A stretch of DNA of 64,000 nucleotides from Ezakiella sp. (GCA_022766605.1 JALEOH010000030.1:124001-188000), one strand, 5' to 3'; counted from the first letter of the stretch, positions 8,503 to 18,239 are shown. Notes: generated by a model not told the origin, from the sequence alone. Numbers and translations are program-made.

Positions 8503-9471
8503 ATGGATAGAAATCTTGTAATGAACCTTGCCCGAGTAACTGAGGCGGCAGCTCTCCACTCGGCAAAATATCTAGGACGAGGCGATAAAAATGCAGCTGA
8601 TCAAGCTGCAGTAGATGCGATGAGAGCAATGTTTGATACAGTAGATATCAAGGGAACAGTAGTAATCGGCGAAGGAGAAATCGACGAGGCTCCAATGCTA
8701 TATATTGGCGAAGAAATTGGCACTAGAAATGATGGCAATCTCGAAGTTGATATTGCAGTTGATCCACTTGATGGAACTACGGCAATATCAAAAGGAATGC
8801 CAGATGCAATTTCAGTTGTAGCTGTTGCTCCTAAGGGATGCTTGCTTCATGCGCCAGACATGTATATGAATAAAATTGCAGTTGGATCAAAGGCTGCTGG
8901 AAAAGTATCGATAGAATATCCAATTGAGAAAAATCTAGAGATATTAACCGAAGTTTTGAACAAAGAGATGTCTGATATTACTGTAGTTATGTTGGATAGG
9001 CCACGTCATGAAGAGCTGGCAAATAGAGTTAGAAAGTGCGGAGCAAGAATTCGTTTTATACAAGATGGAGATGTACTTGGTGCAATTTCAACCTGTTTTG
9101 ATCACGTAAGCGGCGACATCCTAGTTGGATCTGGCGGTGCACCTGAGGGAGTACTAGCAGCAGTTGCTTTAAAATGTCTTGGAGGACAATTAGAGGGTCA
9201 ACTCTTACCAAGAAATGAAGAAGAGATAAACAGATGTGAAAAGATGGGGGTTAGTTGCGACAAAATATATGGAATTGACGACCTTGTAAAGGGCGATGAA
9301 GCTGCCTTTTCTGCAACTGGGGTAAGTCATGGTGAATTGCTAGGTGGAGTTAATTTCATAGGCAAAAATATTGCATCGACTGAAACTCTTGTATTGCGTC
9401 AAGAAACTGGCACAGTAAGATTTATAAAGGCCATCCATTATTTGGATAAAAAACCAGAATATGCAAAATAG
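8503..9471 (+). CDS. glpX: Fructose-1,6-bisphosphatase, class II (GlpX)
   Basis: GlpX removes the 1-phosphate of fructose 1,6-bisphosphate, the committed step of gluconeogenesis. The 322-residue protein carries the class II motifs: GEGEIDEAPMLYIGEEIG and DPLDGTTAISKGMPDAISV, whose acidic residues bind the metal, and GSGGAPEGVLAAVALKCLGG. The start is ATG 8503, four bases after transaldolase; the nearest purine-rich site (AGAGGGA) is rather far upstream, so initiation may rely on coupling. No terminator is obvious before the rpmE promoter. Confidence 0.95.
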   Translation: MDRNLVMNLARVTEAAALHSAKYLGRGDKNAADQAAVDAMRAMFDTVDIKGTVVIGEGEIDEAPMLYIGEEIGTRNDGNLEVDIAVDPLDGTTAISKGMPDAISVVAVAPKGCLLHAPDMYMNKIAVGSKAAGKVSIEYPIEKNLEILTEVLNKEMSDITVVMLDRPRHEELANRVRKCGARIRFIQDGDVLGAISTCFDHVSGDILVGSGGAPEGVLAAVALKCLGGQLEGQLLPRNEEEINRCEKMGVSCDKIYGIDDLVKGDEAAFSATGVSHGELLGGVNFIGKNIASTETLVLRQETGTVRFIKAIHYLDKKPEYAK

Positions 9472-9474
9472 GGC

Positions 9475-9503
9475 TTGATTTTTTGCTCTAAAAGTTGTAT
9501 AAT
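9475..9503 (+). promoter_or_regulatory. Promoter for rpmE
   Basis: TTGATT (9475-9480), 17 bases, TATAAT (9498-9503), immediately after the glpX stop. The leader to the rpmE start is about 45 bases. Confidence 0.8.
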
Positions 9504-9551
9504 AAATAAGTGAAAAATTTAGCATTGACAAATTGAAATGAGGTGAAATAG

Positions 9552-9758
9552 ATGAAGAAGGATTTACATCCAGAATTTAAAGAAGTAACAGTAACCTGTG
9601 CATGTGGAAATACATTTACCACTGGTTCTACTAGAGATGAATTAAAGGTAGACGTTTGTTCAGAATGTCATCCTTTCTATACTGGAAAGCAAAAATTTGC
9701 TGAACGCGGCGGTAGAGTCGAAAAGTTTAAGAAGAAGTACGAAAAGAAGGAGAAATAA
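9552..9758 (+). CDS. rpmE: 50S ribosomal protein L31
   Basis: L31 is a small zinc-binding protein of the large ribosomal subunit that bridges to the small one. The 68-residue product keeps the four zinc cysteines C16, C18, C36 and C39 (CACG and CSECH), so it is the C+ form, and has the usual lysine-rich tail. Start is ATG 9552 after GAGGTGAAATAG. It has its own strong promoter and its own terminator at 9762, so it can be made independently of the prmC-prfA genes that follow. rpmE-prmC-prfA is a conserved Firmicute order. Confidence 0.97.
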   Translation: MKKDLHPEFKEVTVTCACGNTFTTGSTRDELKVDVCSECHPFYTGKQKFAERGGRVEKFKKKYEKKEK

Positions 9759-9761
9759 ACC

Positions 9762-9787
9762 AGCTGCATCAGTGCAGCTCTTTTATT
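9762..9787 (+). terminator. Terminator after rpmE
   Basis: AGCTGCA (9762-9768), loop TCAG, TGCAGCT (9773-9779), then C and TTTTATTTT. It ends less than ten bases before the prmC start, so prmC must be read through this site or use a promoter inside rpmE. Confidence 0.85.
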
Positions 9788-9794
9788 TTAATCT

Positions 9795-10595
9795 ATGAAG
9801 ATCAAAGAATTAAAGAGCATTGGAGTTGAAAAATTGTCTGAAATAGAAAATAAATTCTATGAAGTCAATCTCTTTTTGTGTGATATATTAAATTTAAATA
9901 TAAAAGATATTTTATTGGATCAAGATAAAGAGGTCTCTATCGTGGATGAAAATAGATTTTTAGAAGCCATTTCAAGACGTGCCAAGGGTGAGCCCTATGC
10001 ATATATAATGAATTATAAGGAATTCTACGCTAATAGATTTTATGTTGATAATCGTGTTTTAATTCCAAGACCTGAGTCTGAATTTATAGTAGAATATGCT
10101 GTTAATAACTATAAAAATAAAAATATAAAATATCTTGATATGTGCACTGGCTCGGGTGCTATTGGTATTAGCATTGCAAAAGCCTTAAATATCAAAGCGG
10201 ATTTATCGGATATATCATCTGATGCACTTGAGGTTGCAAGAGAAAATGCGAATTACAATGATGTCAAAGTCAATATAATTAAAAGTGATCTATTTTGCAA
10301 TATAGAAGATAAATATGATCTTATAACAATTAATCCGCCGTATATTCCAAGCACAAGAAAAAACTCACTACAAATTGAAATCGATTACGAGCCTGAAATC
10401 GCTCTTTTTGCGGGCGAAGATGGACTCGATATTATAAAAAAAATTATAAATAATTACGAGAGCTATTTGCTTCCAAGTGGCAAAATAATTATGGAAATAG
10501 ATGAGAGCCAATCGGAAGTTATAAAAAAAACTGTAGATTGTGAAATTATAAAGGATCTAAATGATTTAGATCGTTTTGTAATTATTAACAAGTAA
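9795..10595 (+). CDS. prmC: Release factor glutamine methyltransferase PrmC
   Basis: PrmC methylates the glutamine of the GGQ motif in release factors, using S-adenosylmethionine. The 266-residue protein has an N-terminal helical domain, the SAM motif [14 protein letters not shown] at about residue 115, and the catalytic NPPYIP near 177. Its substrate gene prfA follows 14 bases later. Start is ATG 9795, but no Shine-Dalgarno sequence is visible: the terminator T-tract occupies the place. Translation may therefore be weak, leaderless-like or dependent on read-through. An alternative start further in would cut the N-terminal domain. Confidence 0.93.
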   Translation: MKIKELKSIGVEKLSEIENKFYEVNLFLCDILNLNIKDILLDQDKEVSIVDENRFLEAISRRAKGEPYAYIMNYKEFYANRFYVDNRVLIPRPESEFIVEYAVNNYKNKNIKYLDMCTGSGAIGISIAKALNIKADLSDISSDALEVARENANYNDVKVNIIKSDLFCNIEDKYDLITINPPYIPSTRKNSLQIEIDYEPEIALFAGEDGLDIIKKIINNYESYLLPSGKIIMEIDESQSEVIKKTVDCEIIKDLNDLDRFVIINK

Positions 10596-10609
10596 GAAAG
10601 GAGGATAAT

Positions 10610-11680
10610 ATGCTTGAACAGTTAAAAGGGATTGAAGAAAGATATGAGGAACTCAATAAAAAAATAATGGATCCGGATCTAGTAAATGATAGAGAAGCTT
10701 ATCAGCAAACTATGATAGAACATTCTAATTTAACAGAGATTGTCGCTGTTATAAATGAATACAAAAATTGCTTATCTGAGCTTGATGGTGCTAAGGAAGT
10801 ATTGGAAGATGCTACCGATGAAGAATTAAAAGAGATGGCAAAAGAAGAGCTACGTGAGCTAGAAGAGAAAAAGGATAAACTTGAGCTTGATATTAAAACT
10901 CTATTGATTCCAAAAGACCCAAATGACGATAGAAATGTCATTGTGGAAATTAGAGCGGGTACGGGTGGAGATGAGGCTGCACTTTTTGCAGGTGATCTTT
11001 TTAGAATGTATTCTAGATTTGCCGAACGCCATAGATGGTCTATAGATATAATGAGTACTAACGAGATTGGAATCGGCGGTTTTAAAGAGGCCATATTTAT
11101 GATAAATGGTAAGGGAGCTTATTCTAAGCTAAAGCATGAATCAGGAGTGCATAGAGTTCAAAGAGTTCCAGAAACTGAAAGCGGTGGAAGAATTCACACA
11201 TCTGCTGCAACCGTTGCGGTTTTACCAGAAGCGAGGGATGTCGAAATATTTATCGATGAAAAGGACATTAAGGTTGATGTATATAGATCAGGAGGTCATG
11301 GTGGCCAGTCGGTTAATACTACTGACTCTGCAGTTAGAATTACTCACTTGCCAACAAACACTGTTGTAACTTGTCAGGATGAAAAAAGTCAGTTAAAAAA
11401 TAAAGAAAAAGCGATGAAAATTTTAAGATCTAGACTATATGATATGAAATTACAAGAAGAGCATGAAAAAATGGCTGATATGAAAAGGAGTCAAGTTGGC
11501 TCTGGAGATAGATCCGAGAGAATAAGAACCTATAATTTTCCACAGGGGCGAGTAACTGACCATAGAATAAATAAAACTCTATATAAATTACAAGATTTTC
11601 TCGATGGTGACTTGGATGAAATGATAGAAGCACTTATAACCTTCTTCCAAGCGGAAGCATTAAAAGCTAGCGAAGAATAA
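10610..11680 (+). CDS. prfA: Peptide chain release factor 1
   Basis: RF1 recognises UAA and UAG and triggers peptide release. The 356-residue product has an N-terminal helical domain, the tripeptide anticodon region ([20 protein letters not shown]) and the catalytic GGQ in [10 protein letters not shown], whose Gln is the PrmC target. The start is ATG 10610 with AAAGGAGGATAAT upstream. The stop TAA overlaps the next ATG (TAATG), indicating coupling to the flavoprotein gene. Length and motifs are normal. Confidence 0.96.
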   Translation: MLEQLKGIEERYEELNKKIMDPDLVNDREAYQQTMIEHSNLTEIVAVINEYKNCLSELDGAKEVLEDATDEELKEMAKEELRELEEKKDKLELDIKTLLIPKDPNDDRNVIVEIRAGTGGDEAALFAGDLFRMYSRFAERHRWSIDIMSTNEIGIGGFKEAIFMINGKGAYSKLKHESGVHRVQRVPETESGGRIHTSAATVAVLPEARDVEIFIDEKDIKVDVYRSGGHGGQSVNTTDSAVRITHLPTNTVVTCQDEKSQLKNKEKAMKILRSRLYDMKLQEEHEKMADMKRSQVGSGDRSERIRTYNFPQGRVTDHRINKTLYKLQDFLDGDLDEMIEALITFFQAEALKASEE

Positions 11681-12852
11681 TGAAAATTGCAATAATCGGA
11701 GCTGGAGTTTCTGGAGTAACTTGTGCAATCGATTTAAAATCTAGGGGATATGATGTTAAAATATTTGAAAAAAATGACAGAGCTTTAAAAAAATTGCTTA
11801 CCACAGGAAATGGTAGATGTAACTACTTCAATAAAGTTATGAGCCGCGATAATTTTCACGGAAATGATGCATTTTTAGATGCTTTTTTTAAGGCGTATGA
11901 AGATAGTGACTTCAAAAAAGGATTATTTTTTTTGGAGTCTATTGGCATGCAATCAACTATAGATAGTAGGGGAAGATATTATCCTATGAGTCTTCAAGCC
12001 TCATCAGTGGTCGAAGCAATGCTAAATATAATCGATAATCTAGGCATTGAAATAGAACTAAATAGCGAGATAGTGGATATCGAATACTCAAATGGCTTTA
12101 ATATATTTACTAAGGACAGAGGATATTTTTTTGATAGAGTTGTATTAGCTGCAGGATCTCAAAGTTATCCAAATCTAGGGACAGATGGTGGTAGCTATAG
12201 ACTTGCGGATAGCTTGGGTCATAAAAGAACTAAAATTTTACCAGGGATTGGCTCTTTGATATGCGATGTAAAATACAATAGGGAATTAAAGGGACTTAGG
12301 CTGGAGGGCAAGATAAATTATGATGGATTAAATTCGCCGGGGGATATATTATTTACTGAAAATGGCATTAGTGGAAGCGCGGTATTTGAATCATCGTCTT
12401 ATATTCTAAGGAACAATATTAAAGATATCAATATAGATTTCATGCCGCAAGTATCAAAAGAAGAGTTAGGTGAAATTCTATATTCTAGAGTAGAAAAATT
12501 CAGTACTTTATTTGAAGTTTTTAACGGGCTCGTCCACAAGAGATTATATCGGGTTATTTTAAAGATGATGCAATTAAAGCCGGAGATGGATTCTAAAATT
12601 TTAAATATAAATCAAGCGGTGAATTTATTAAAATCATTTCCGATTGGAAATATTAAGGGTGGCTCATGGGCTAATTCTCAAGTTACAGTTGGCGGAATTG
12701 ACTTTAAGGATATCGATTACACTTTGGAATCAAAATTGATAAAGGGTCTATACTTTTGTGGAGAGTGTTTGGATGTAGACGGTGATTGTGGAGGATATAA
12801 TATAACATGGGCGCTGATTTCAGCTCTAAATGTATCTAATAATATGAGGTGA
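11680..12852 (+). CDS. HI0933-family FAD-dependent oxidoreductase
   Basis: The 390-residue protein belongs to the HI0933/YhiN flavoprotein family, whose substrate is not known. It has an N-terminal dinucleotide fold (GAGVSGVTCAIDL), the family signature TTGNGRCNYFN at about residues 41-51, and a C-terminal FAD motif with the cysteine-containing GLYFCGECLDVDGDCGGYN. The start overlaps the prfA stop by one base. It is followed directly by the SAF-domain dehydrogenase. I see no truncation. The operon places it with translation genes, but a role there is not established. Confidence 0.85.
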   Translation: MKIAIIGAGVSGVTCAIDLKSRGYDVKIFEKNDRALKKLLTTGNGRCNYFNKVMSRDNFHGNDAFLDAFFKAYEDSDFKKGLFFLESIGMQSTIDSRGRYYPMSLQASSVVEAMLNIIDNLGIEIELNSEIVDIEYSNGFNIFTKDRGYFFDRVVLAAGSQSYPNLGTDGGSYRLADSLGHKRTKILPGIGSLICDVKYNRELKGLRLEGKINYDGLNSPGDILFTENGISGSAVFESSSYILRNNIKDINIDFMPQVSKEELGEILYSRVEKFSTLFEVFNGLVHKRLYRVILKMMQLKPEMDSKILNINQAVNLLKSFPIGNIKGGSWANSQVTVGGIDFKDIDYTLESKLIKGLYFCGECLDVDGDCGGYNITWALISALNVSNNMR

Positions 12853-12854
12853 TT

Positions 12855-14132
12855 ATGCAAATTTTATTAAAAAAACTACATGAGCTAAAGAAAAGTGGGA
12901 AAGCTATAAATGTATTTGTAATTGGCGCTGGATTTATGGGAGGCTCACTTATTTCTCAGCTAAATAATATAGATGGATTTAAATGTAATATTGCAAGCTC
13001 AAAAAGAAATGAATCTGTTGTTGATGTCTTTAATAAAATCGGCGGAAGAGAAATAAGAACAATCGAAGAAAAAGTTGAATATAATTCAGACGATGCTTTT
13101 TTTGTTGCGGGTAATCCATATGAGTTTATAGATCACGAAAAGATAGATATCGTAGTTGACGCAACAGGCTCGACTTATGAAGGTGCAAAAATTGCTTATC
13201 AAGCAATACTTGCTAAAAAAGATGTGGTTAGTTTTAATGTGGAATGCGATGTTGTAATTGGGCCATATCTATCAAAGCTAGCTAAGAAGATGGGCGTATG
13301 CTATACGGGAATTGCAGGAGATGAGCCAGGCAGTGTAAAAGAAATGTATGATTTTGCGGAGTTTCTTGGGTTTGAAGTCGTAGCAATTGGAAAGGGAAAA
13401 AATAATCCATTGGATTTTTCTGCTGATTATGAATCATGTCATGAAGATGCAATTAAAAAAGGACTCTCACCAAAGATGTTAGCTACATTTGTAGATGGAT
13501 CAAAGACTATGGAAGAGTTAACTATGATGTGCAATGCAACCGGATTTATTCCGGATAAAATAGGCGCTCATGGAATAGAGTCTGATATCAAAACTCTGGA
13601 TGAGAAAATTAAACTTAAAAAAGATGGCGGCATACTTGAAAAAGAAAAAATTGCCGATTTTGTATTTGGAATTGCACCAGGAGTATTTATTGCGGTTAGA
13701 ACAAATAATGAGGTAATAGATCATGAGATGAGATTCTTAAAGATTGGCAAAGGACCAAATTATATATTATATAGACCTTTTCACTTGACTAGCATTGAGG
13801 CACCAATAAGCATTGCACAAGCTTATTTTTTTAAGATCCCTACCATTGCTCCATTGAGTGACAAGCCGTTTGCTGATACTATTGCTGTTGCCAAGCGAGA
13901 TTTAAAGGCGGGAGATCATCTAGATTTTGCAGGTGGCAAAACCATTTATGGTACTATAGTAGAATATAATTATGCAAGGGACAATGATTATCTTCCATAT
14001 GGTTTTGTATCAGAAGAAGTAATCCTAAAAAAAGATGTGAATAGAGGAGAACTATTAAAATATTCTGATGTAATTTTGCCTGAATCAATTTTACTTGAAT
14101 TGAGGCAAAGAATGGAAAAAGGGCTTGACTAA
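12855..14132 (+). CDS. Homoserine-dehydrogenase-like oxidoreductase with SAF domain
   Basis: The 425-residue product has an N-terminal Rossmann fold (VIGAGFMGGSLISQL, about residues 23-37), a middle domain resembling homoserine dehydrogenase (GIAGDEPGSVKEMYDFAE), and a C-terminal SAF-type segment from about 330 (RDLKAGDHLD, GGKTIYG, GFVSEEVILKKDVNRGE). This is the architecture of the 'predicted homoserine dehydrogenase with SAF domain' group, which includes sugar-acid dehydrogenases; the substrate here is unknown. I choose ATG 12855, five bases after AGG in GAGGTGATT, over the GTG at 12849. It overlaps no gene but begins 2 bases after the flavoprotein stop. The ileS promoter starts inside its last codons. 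Confidence 0.72.
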   Translation: MQILLKKLHELKKSGKAINVFVIGAGFMGGSLISQLNNIDGFKCNIASSKRNESVVDVFNKIGGREIRTIEEKVEYNSDDAFFVAGNPYEFIDHEKIDIVVDATGSTYEGAKIAYQAILAKKDVVSFNVECDVVIGPYLSKLAKKMGVCYTGIAGDEPGSVKEMYDFAEFLGFEVVAIGKGKNNPLDFSADYESCHEDAIKKGLSPKMLATFVDGSKTMEELTMMCNATGFIPDKIGAHGIESDIKTLDEKIKLKKDGGILEKEKIADFVFGIAPGVFIAVRTNNEVIDHEMRFLKIGKGPNYILYRPFHLTSIEAPISIAQAYFFKIPTIAPLSDKPFADTIAVAKRDLKAGDHLDFAGGKTIYGTIVEYNYARDNDYLPYGFVSEEVILKKDVNRGELLKYSDVILPESILLELRQRMEKGLD

Positions 14133-14153
14133 TAGAAAAATATATTGTAGAAT
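14125..14153 (+). promoter_or_regulatory. Promoter for the ileS T-box leader
   Basis: TTGACT (14125-14130), 17 bases, TAGAAT (14148-14153). The -35 lies within the last codons of the SAF-domain gene. The start of transcription near 14160 gives a leader of about 220 bases. Confidence 0.8.
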
Positions 14154-14189
14154 AATTGTAGAGACCGCATATAATTATAAATCTATAAA

Positions 14190-14355
14190 AGAGAGTGGAT
14201 TCTTGGGCTGAAAAATCTATATAGATTATTTATATGGTATCAACTCTATTTTACCTTCGGGCGTGAGTTAAGCGATAATTACAAACGAGTGTGCTTTGAG
14301 CAAACGAAGGTGGTACCGCGGAGAAATTCGTCCCTCGATATAGAGGGATTTTTTT
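14190..14355 (+). ncRNA. T-box leader controlling ileS, specifier ATC (Ile)
   Basis: The leader contains the near-invariant T-box sequence GAAGGTGGTACCGCGG (14306-14321), which pairs with the acceptor end of uncharged tRNA to form the antiterminator. A terminator follows: TCCCTC (14331-14336), loop GATATA, GAGGGA (14343-14348), then a run of seven T. Stem I base pairs are AGAGT near 14192 and ACTCT near 14243, and the specifier ATC sits at 14239-14241 in GGTATCAACTC, matching Ile. Uncharged tRNA-Ile would allow read-through into ileS. Stem I spans only about 58 bases, shorter than the usual Stem I. Confidence 0.93.
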
Positions 14356-14379
14356 ATGATTATTTTTATAGGAGGAAGA

Positions 14380-17300
14380 ATGGAAAAATTTTCACCATTA
14401 AGTAATGAATCGGTCAATGATCGTGAATTGAAATTGATTGATTATTGGAATGAGATTGATTTATTACATGAAACATTAAGACAAAGAGAAGATGGTCCAC
14501 GTTTTAATTTTTATGAAGGGCCACCAACAGCAAATGGCAAGCCGGGCATCCACCATGTTGTCAGTAGGACGCTAAAGGACTTGACTTGTAGACATAAGGT
14601 AATGAAAGGATATTATGTTGAGAGAAAAGCAGGCTGGGATACTCACGGACTTCCAGTTGAGATAGAAGTCGAAAAGAAATTAGGGCTTCATAATAAAAAA
14701 GATATTGAGGCATATGGCATTGAGGAGTTTAATAAAGAATGCAAGGAATCGGTCTTTCAATATGAGTCGCTCTGGAGAAAGATGACAGAGAGAATGGCTT
14801 ATGAAATTGACCTTGATAATCCATATGTTACTTTCCACAATGATTATATAGAATCAGTATGGCATATAATAGATAAGATGTTTAAGGATGACTTGCTATA
14901 TGAAGGACATAAGATATTGCCATATTGTCCAAGATGTGGGACTGGTCTTGCATCGCATGAGGTTGCTCAAGGCTATGAAAATATTACCACGACCACTGCA
15001 TATGTAAAATTCAAAAGAAAAGATAGCGATGAGTATTTTATTGCTTGGACTACTACCCCTTGGACTCTACCATCAAATGTAAGCTTAACCGTAAACAAAG
15101 ATGTTAAATATGATTTGGTTAAAAATCTAGATAATGGCGAACTCTATTGGATGGCAAGCGAACTTAAAGAGGCTGTGTTAAAGGGAGTTACCGAAAATTA
15201 TGAAGTGGTAAAATCAGTTATGGGTAGCGAACTTGAAGGAATTTGCTACGAGCAATTGATTCCAATGGTAAAGCCTGATAAAAAAGCCTTTTATATAACA
15301 GTTGCCGATTATGTTACTACAACAGATGGTACAGGAATAGTCCATACAGCACCAGCCTTTGGGGAAGATGACTATAACACGGGCAGAAGATACGATTTGC
15401 CAGTAATAAATCCTGTAAATGAAGAAGGGAAATTCGCTCTTGGTTTTTGGGAAGGGATGAGTGTTTTTGATTCCGATCCAAAAGTTCTGGATTATTTAAA
15501 AGAAGAGGGTAAACTATTAAGAAAACAAAAAGTTGAGCATAATTATCCACATTGTTGGAGATGTCACACCCCACTTATCTATTATGCAAAGCCATCATGG
15601 TATATAAATGTAACCAGTTTTAAAGATAAGCTAATCGCCGCCAACAACGATGTCAAGTGGTATCCTGATTTTATTGGAGAAAAAAGATTTGGCAATTGGC
15701 TAGAGAACTTAAATGACTGGGCATTATCAAGGACTAGATATTGGGGAACTCCGCTACCAATATGGAGATGCGACAGTTGTGGAGAGACCACATCTATTGG
15801 AAGCATCAAGGAATTGGTTGATAGGTCGATAGAGGATATTGACGAGAATATAGATCTTCACAGACCATATGTCGATAATTGTCATTTAAAGTGTGAAAAA
15901 TGCGGTGGAACGATGACAAGATACAAGGATGTAATCGACGTTTGGTTTGATAGTGGAAGTATGCCTTTTGCTCAAAGACATTATCCATTTGAACATGCTG
16001 ATGATTTTGATAAATATTTTCCAGCCGATTTTATTTGTGAAGGAATTGACCAAACTCGTGGATGGTTTTATTCATTAATTGCCATTGCGACTTATATGAC
16101 TGGAAGAAGTTCATTTAAGTCAGTACTGGTAAATGATTTAGTACTAGATAAATATGGCAAAAAGATGAGTAAGCACAAGGGCAATACCCTTGATCCATTT
16201 GAAATATTTGAAAAGTATGGAGCCGATGTAGCCAGATTTTATGCAATTTATGTATCAGTTCCGTGGCTACCAACTAAATATGATGAGGATGGTCTTCGTG
16301 AGGTTGAGTCTAAATTCATAAGATCCCTTAGAAATATCTACACTTTTTTCCAACTATATGTAAATAGTGAGGATATGAAGCCTGACGAATTAGATGTTCC
16401 GATTGAAGAAAGAGATGAACTAGATCGTTGGATATTAAGTAGATATAATTCACTTGTTAAGAGCGTAGAAGAAAATATTGAAATATTTGAACTAACTAAA
16501 ATATCCAAGGCAATAGTGGATTTTGTGGTAGAGGATTTTTCAAACTGGTATATTAGGCGCTCAAGAAGAAGATTTTGGGGTGAGGCTTCGCGCGATAAGG
16601 ATGCTGCATTTAGAACTAGCTATGAAGTTTTATTGAGCTTAACAAAGCTAATTGCACCTTTTACTCCATTTATTGCAGATGAACTATATCTAAAATTAGC
16701 GGATGGAAAATCCGTACACTTAGAAAATTATCCAGAAGCAGATCTAAGTTTAATAGATCTTGAGTTAGAAGCTAAGATTGAGCTTGTAAGAAAGATAGTT
16801 AGTCTTGGTCGTGCTGCACGTGAAAAGGAAAATATAAAAGTTCGTCAGCCTATAGAGTCAATTGTCATTGATAAAAAATATCAAACAAAGATAGATGATC
16901 TTGAGGATTTGATTAAAGAGGAATTAAATATAAAGAAGATTGACTATGTAGATGATGTCAGTGAGTATATGAATTATGAGCTTAAGCCGAATTTTAAAAT
17001 AGCAGGACCTGTTTTAGGTAAAAAGGTTGGCGAATTCTCTAAATATTTGAGCTCACTAGATAGAGCCGCTTTTATAAAAGAATTAGAAGATGGCGCAGTT
17101 GAGATCGAGCTTTCTGGTGACAAATACAGCATTACACCAGATTATGTGGATATAAGAGTAAGTGCGAAGGAAGGATATGATGTCCAACTGGAAAATGGGC
17201 TTTATGTACTTCTAAATACTCAACTCACGCCAGAACTTATAGAAGAAGGATATAGTAGAGAATTCACATCTAAAATTCAACAGGAAAGAAAGAGATTGGA

Positions 17301-17487
17301 TTTTGATATTTCAGATCGTATTGAAATATACTATTCAGCTGATGAGGAATTTGAAAAGGCTATTGATTTGCACGCTGAGGAAATAAAAGATGAGACGCTT
17401 GCTCTTGTACTTCAAAAGAAAGATCTTGTAGGCGAAAAGATTGACATGAACGGTCATGACGTAATTGTGGAAATAAGGAGGATATAA
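14380..17487 (+). CDS. ileS: Isoleucine-tRNA ligase, eukaryote-like IleS2 type
   Basis: IleRS charges tRNA-Ile with isoleucine. The 1035-residue protein has the class I HIGH-like motif in NGKPGIHHVVSR near residue 50, the editing domain with TTTPWTLPSN, the KMSKHKGN loop near 595, an anticodon-binding domain and a C-terminal region with DISDRIEIYYS. The KMSKHKGN and GKPGIHH forms resemble the eukaryote-like IleS2 group, which in known cases tolerates mupirocin; that property is inferred, not shown. The start is ATG 14380 after GGAGGA; an in-frame ATG at 14356 lies right at the terminator T-tract and is rejected. The upstream T-box links its expression to tRNA-Ile charging. Confidence 0.96.
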   Translation: MEKFSPLSNESVNDRELKLIDYWNEIDLLHETLRQREDGPRFNFYEGPPTANGKPGIHHVVSRTLKDLTCRHKVMKGYYVERKAGWDTHGLPVEIEVEKKLGLHNKKDIEAYGIEEFNKECKESVFQYESLWRKMTERMAYEIDLDNPYVTFHNDYIESVWHIIDKMFKDDLLYEGHKILPYCPRCGTGLASHEVAQGYENITTTTAYVKFKRKDSDEYFIAWTTTPWTLPSNVSLTVNKDVKYDLVKNLDNGELYWMASELKEAVLKGVTENYEVVKSVMGSELEGICYEQLIPMVKPDKKAFYITVADYVTTTDGTGIVHTAPAFGEDDYNTGRRYDLPVINPVNEEGKFALGFWEGMSVFDSDPKVLDYLKEEGKLLRKQKVEHNYPHCWRCHTPLIYYAKPSWYINVTSFKDKLIAANNDVKWYPDFIGEKRFGNWLENLNDWALSRTRYWGTPLPIWRCDSCGETTSIGSIKELVDRSIEDIDENIDLHRPYVDNCHLKCEKCGGTMTRYKDVIDVWFDSGSMPFAQRHYPFEHADDFDKYFPADFICEGIDQTRGWFYSLIAIATYMTGRSSFKSVLVNDLVLDKYGKKMSKHKGNTLDPFEIFEKYGADVARFYAIYVSVPWLPTKYDEDGLREVESKFIRSLRNIYTFFQLYVNSEDMKPDELDVPIEERDELDRWILSRYNSLVKSVEENIEIFELTKISKAIVDFVVEDFSNWYIRRSRRRFWGEASRDKDAAFRTSYEVLLSLTKLIAPFTPFIADELYLKLADGKSVHLENYPEADLSLIDLELEAKIELVRKIVSLGRAAREKENIKVRQPIESIVIDKKYQTKIDDLEDLIKEELNIKKIDYVDDVSEYMNYELKPNFKIAGPVLGKKVGEFSKYLSSLDRAAFIKELEDGAVEIELSGDKYSITPDYVDIRVSAKEGYDVQLENGLYVLLNTQLTPELIEEGYSREFTSKIQQERKRLDFDISDRIEIYYSADEEFEKAIDLHAEEIKDETLALVLQKKDLVGEKIDMNGHDVIVEIRRI

Positions 17488-18239
17488 TGGAATCAAAAAT
17501 TATTGCAAAAGTTGGGAATAAGGAGCTTACTAATGAAGATTTTCAATTATTCTTAGCAAGTGTGGATCCTAATATAGTTAGACATTTTATGTCACAGCCA
17601 AATGGCTTTGATACAATGATTAATGAATTTATCAATCAAGAGCTTATGCTACAGTTTGCCAATAAAGAAAATATGAGAGAAGATGCCGAGTTTAATGATA
17701 TACTTGAAAAAACAGCGGAAAATCTTTTAAAGAGCTATGCTTACCAAAAAGTAATAAGCGAGGCGAATGAGCCAACAGAAGATGAAGTTAAAAATTATTT
17801 TAATGAAAATCTTGATGAATTTAAAAAGACTTTTGTAAATGCATCTCATATTTTAATTGAGAGCGAAGAGCTCGCTAATGAAATCTATTCTAAGTTGCTA
17901 GATGATAATAGCAAATTTGAAGAGCTCGCTATGGAATACTCGACATGTCCCTCTAAGGAAAAGGGAGGAAACCTAGGTGATTTTACCCAAGGTGAAATGG
18001 TTAAGGAATTTGATGATAAAGTCTTTAGCATGAAAGAAGGGGAAATCTCAGAGCCAATTAAGACAGAATTTGGCTGGCATATAATAAAATTAAATAAGAT
18101 AAATTCTGTTCAAGAGCCGGATTTTGATTCCGTTAAAGGGGATATAAAAAAAGAGCTGCTAAGAAGAGCACAACTTGATAGATATACAAAAAAAATCGAT
18201 GAGCTAAAAGAGCTCTTTCCAGTAGAAATTAGCCTCTAA
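17487..18239 (+). CDS. Parvulin-type peptidyl-prolyl isomerase, no signal peptide
   Basis: The 250-residue protein has an N-terminal helical SurA/PrsA-like segment and a parvulin domain at about residues 115-205 (VNASHILIESEE, EYSTCPSKEKGGNLGDF, MVKEFDDKVFSMKEGEISEPIKTEFGWHIIKL). It would catalyse cis-trans isomerisation of prolyl bonds or act as a chaperone. It lacks the signal peptide and lipobox of PrsA, so I expect it in the cytoplasm. Its ATG overlaps the ileS stop by one base (TAATG), and its stop overlaps the next start, so all three genes are coupled under the ileS T-box. Confidence 0.88.
   Translation: MESKIIAKVGNKELTNEDFQLFLASVDPNIVRHFMSQPNGFDTMINEFINQELMLQFANKENMREDAEFNDILEKTAENLLKSYAYQKVISEANEPTEDEVKNYFNENLDEFKKTFVNASHILIESEELANEIYSKLLDDNSKFEELAMEYSTCPSKEKGGNLGDFTQGEMVKEFDDKVFSMKEGEISEPIKTEFGWHIIKLNKINSVQEPDFDSVKGDIKKELLRRAQLDRYTKKIDELKELFPVEISL

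Noticed and set aside
9525-9530. TTGACA in the rpmE leader as a second promoter
   Set aside because: No -10 hexamer is found at 16-18 bases downstream; the site at that distance is rpmE coding sequence.
10702-11094. 130-codon minus-strand open frame inside prfA
   Set aside because: It lies opposite a fully supported prfA frame, is Ser/Phe-rich as expected from the complement of Glu/Lys codons, and has no ribosome site or family motif.
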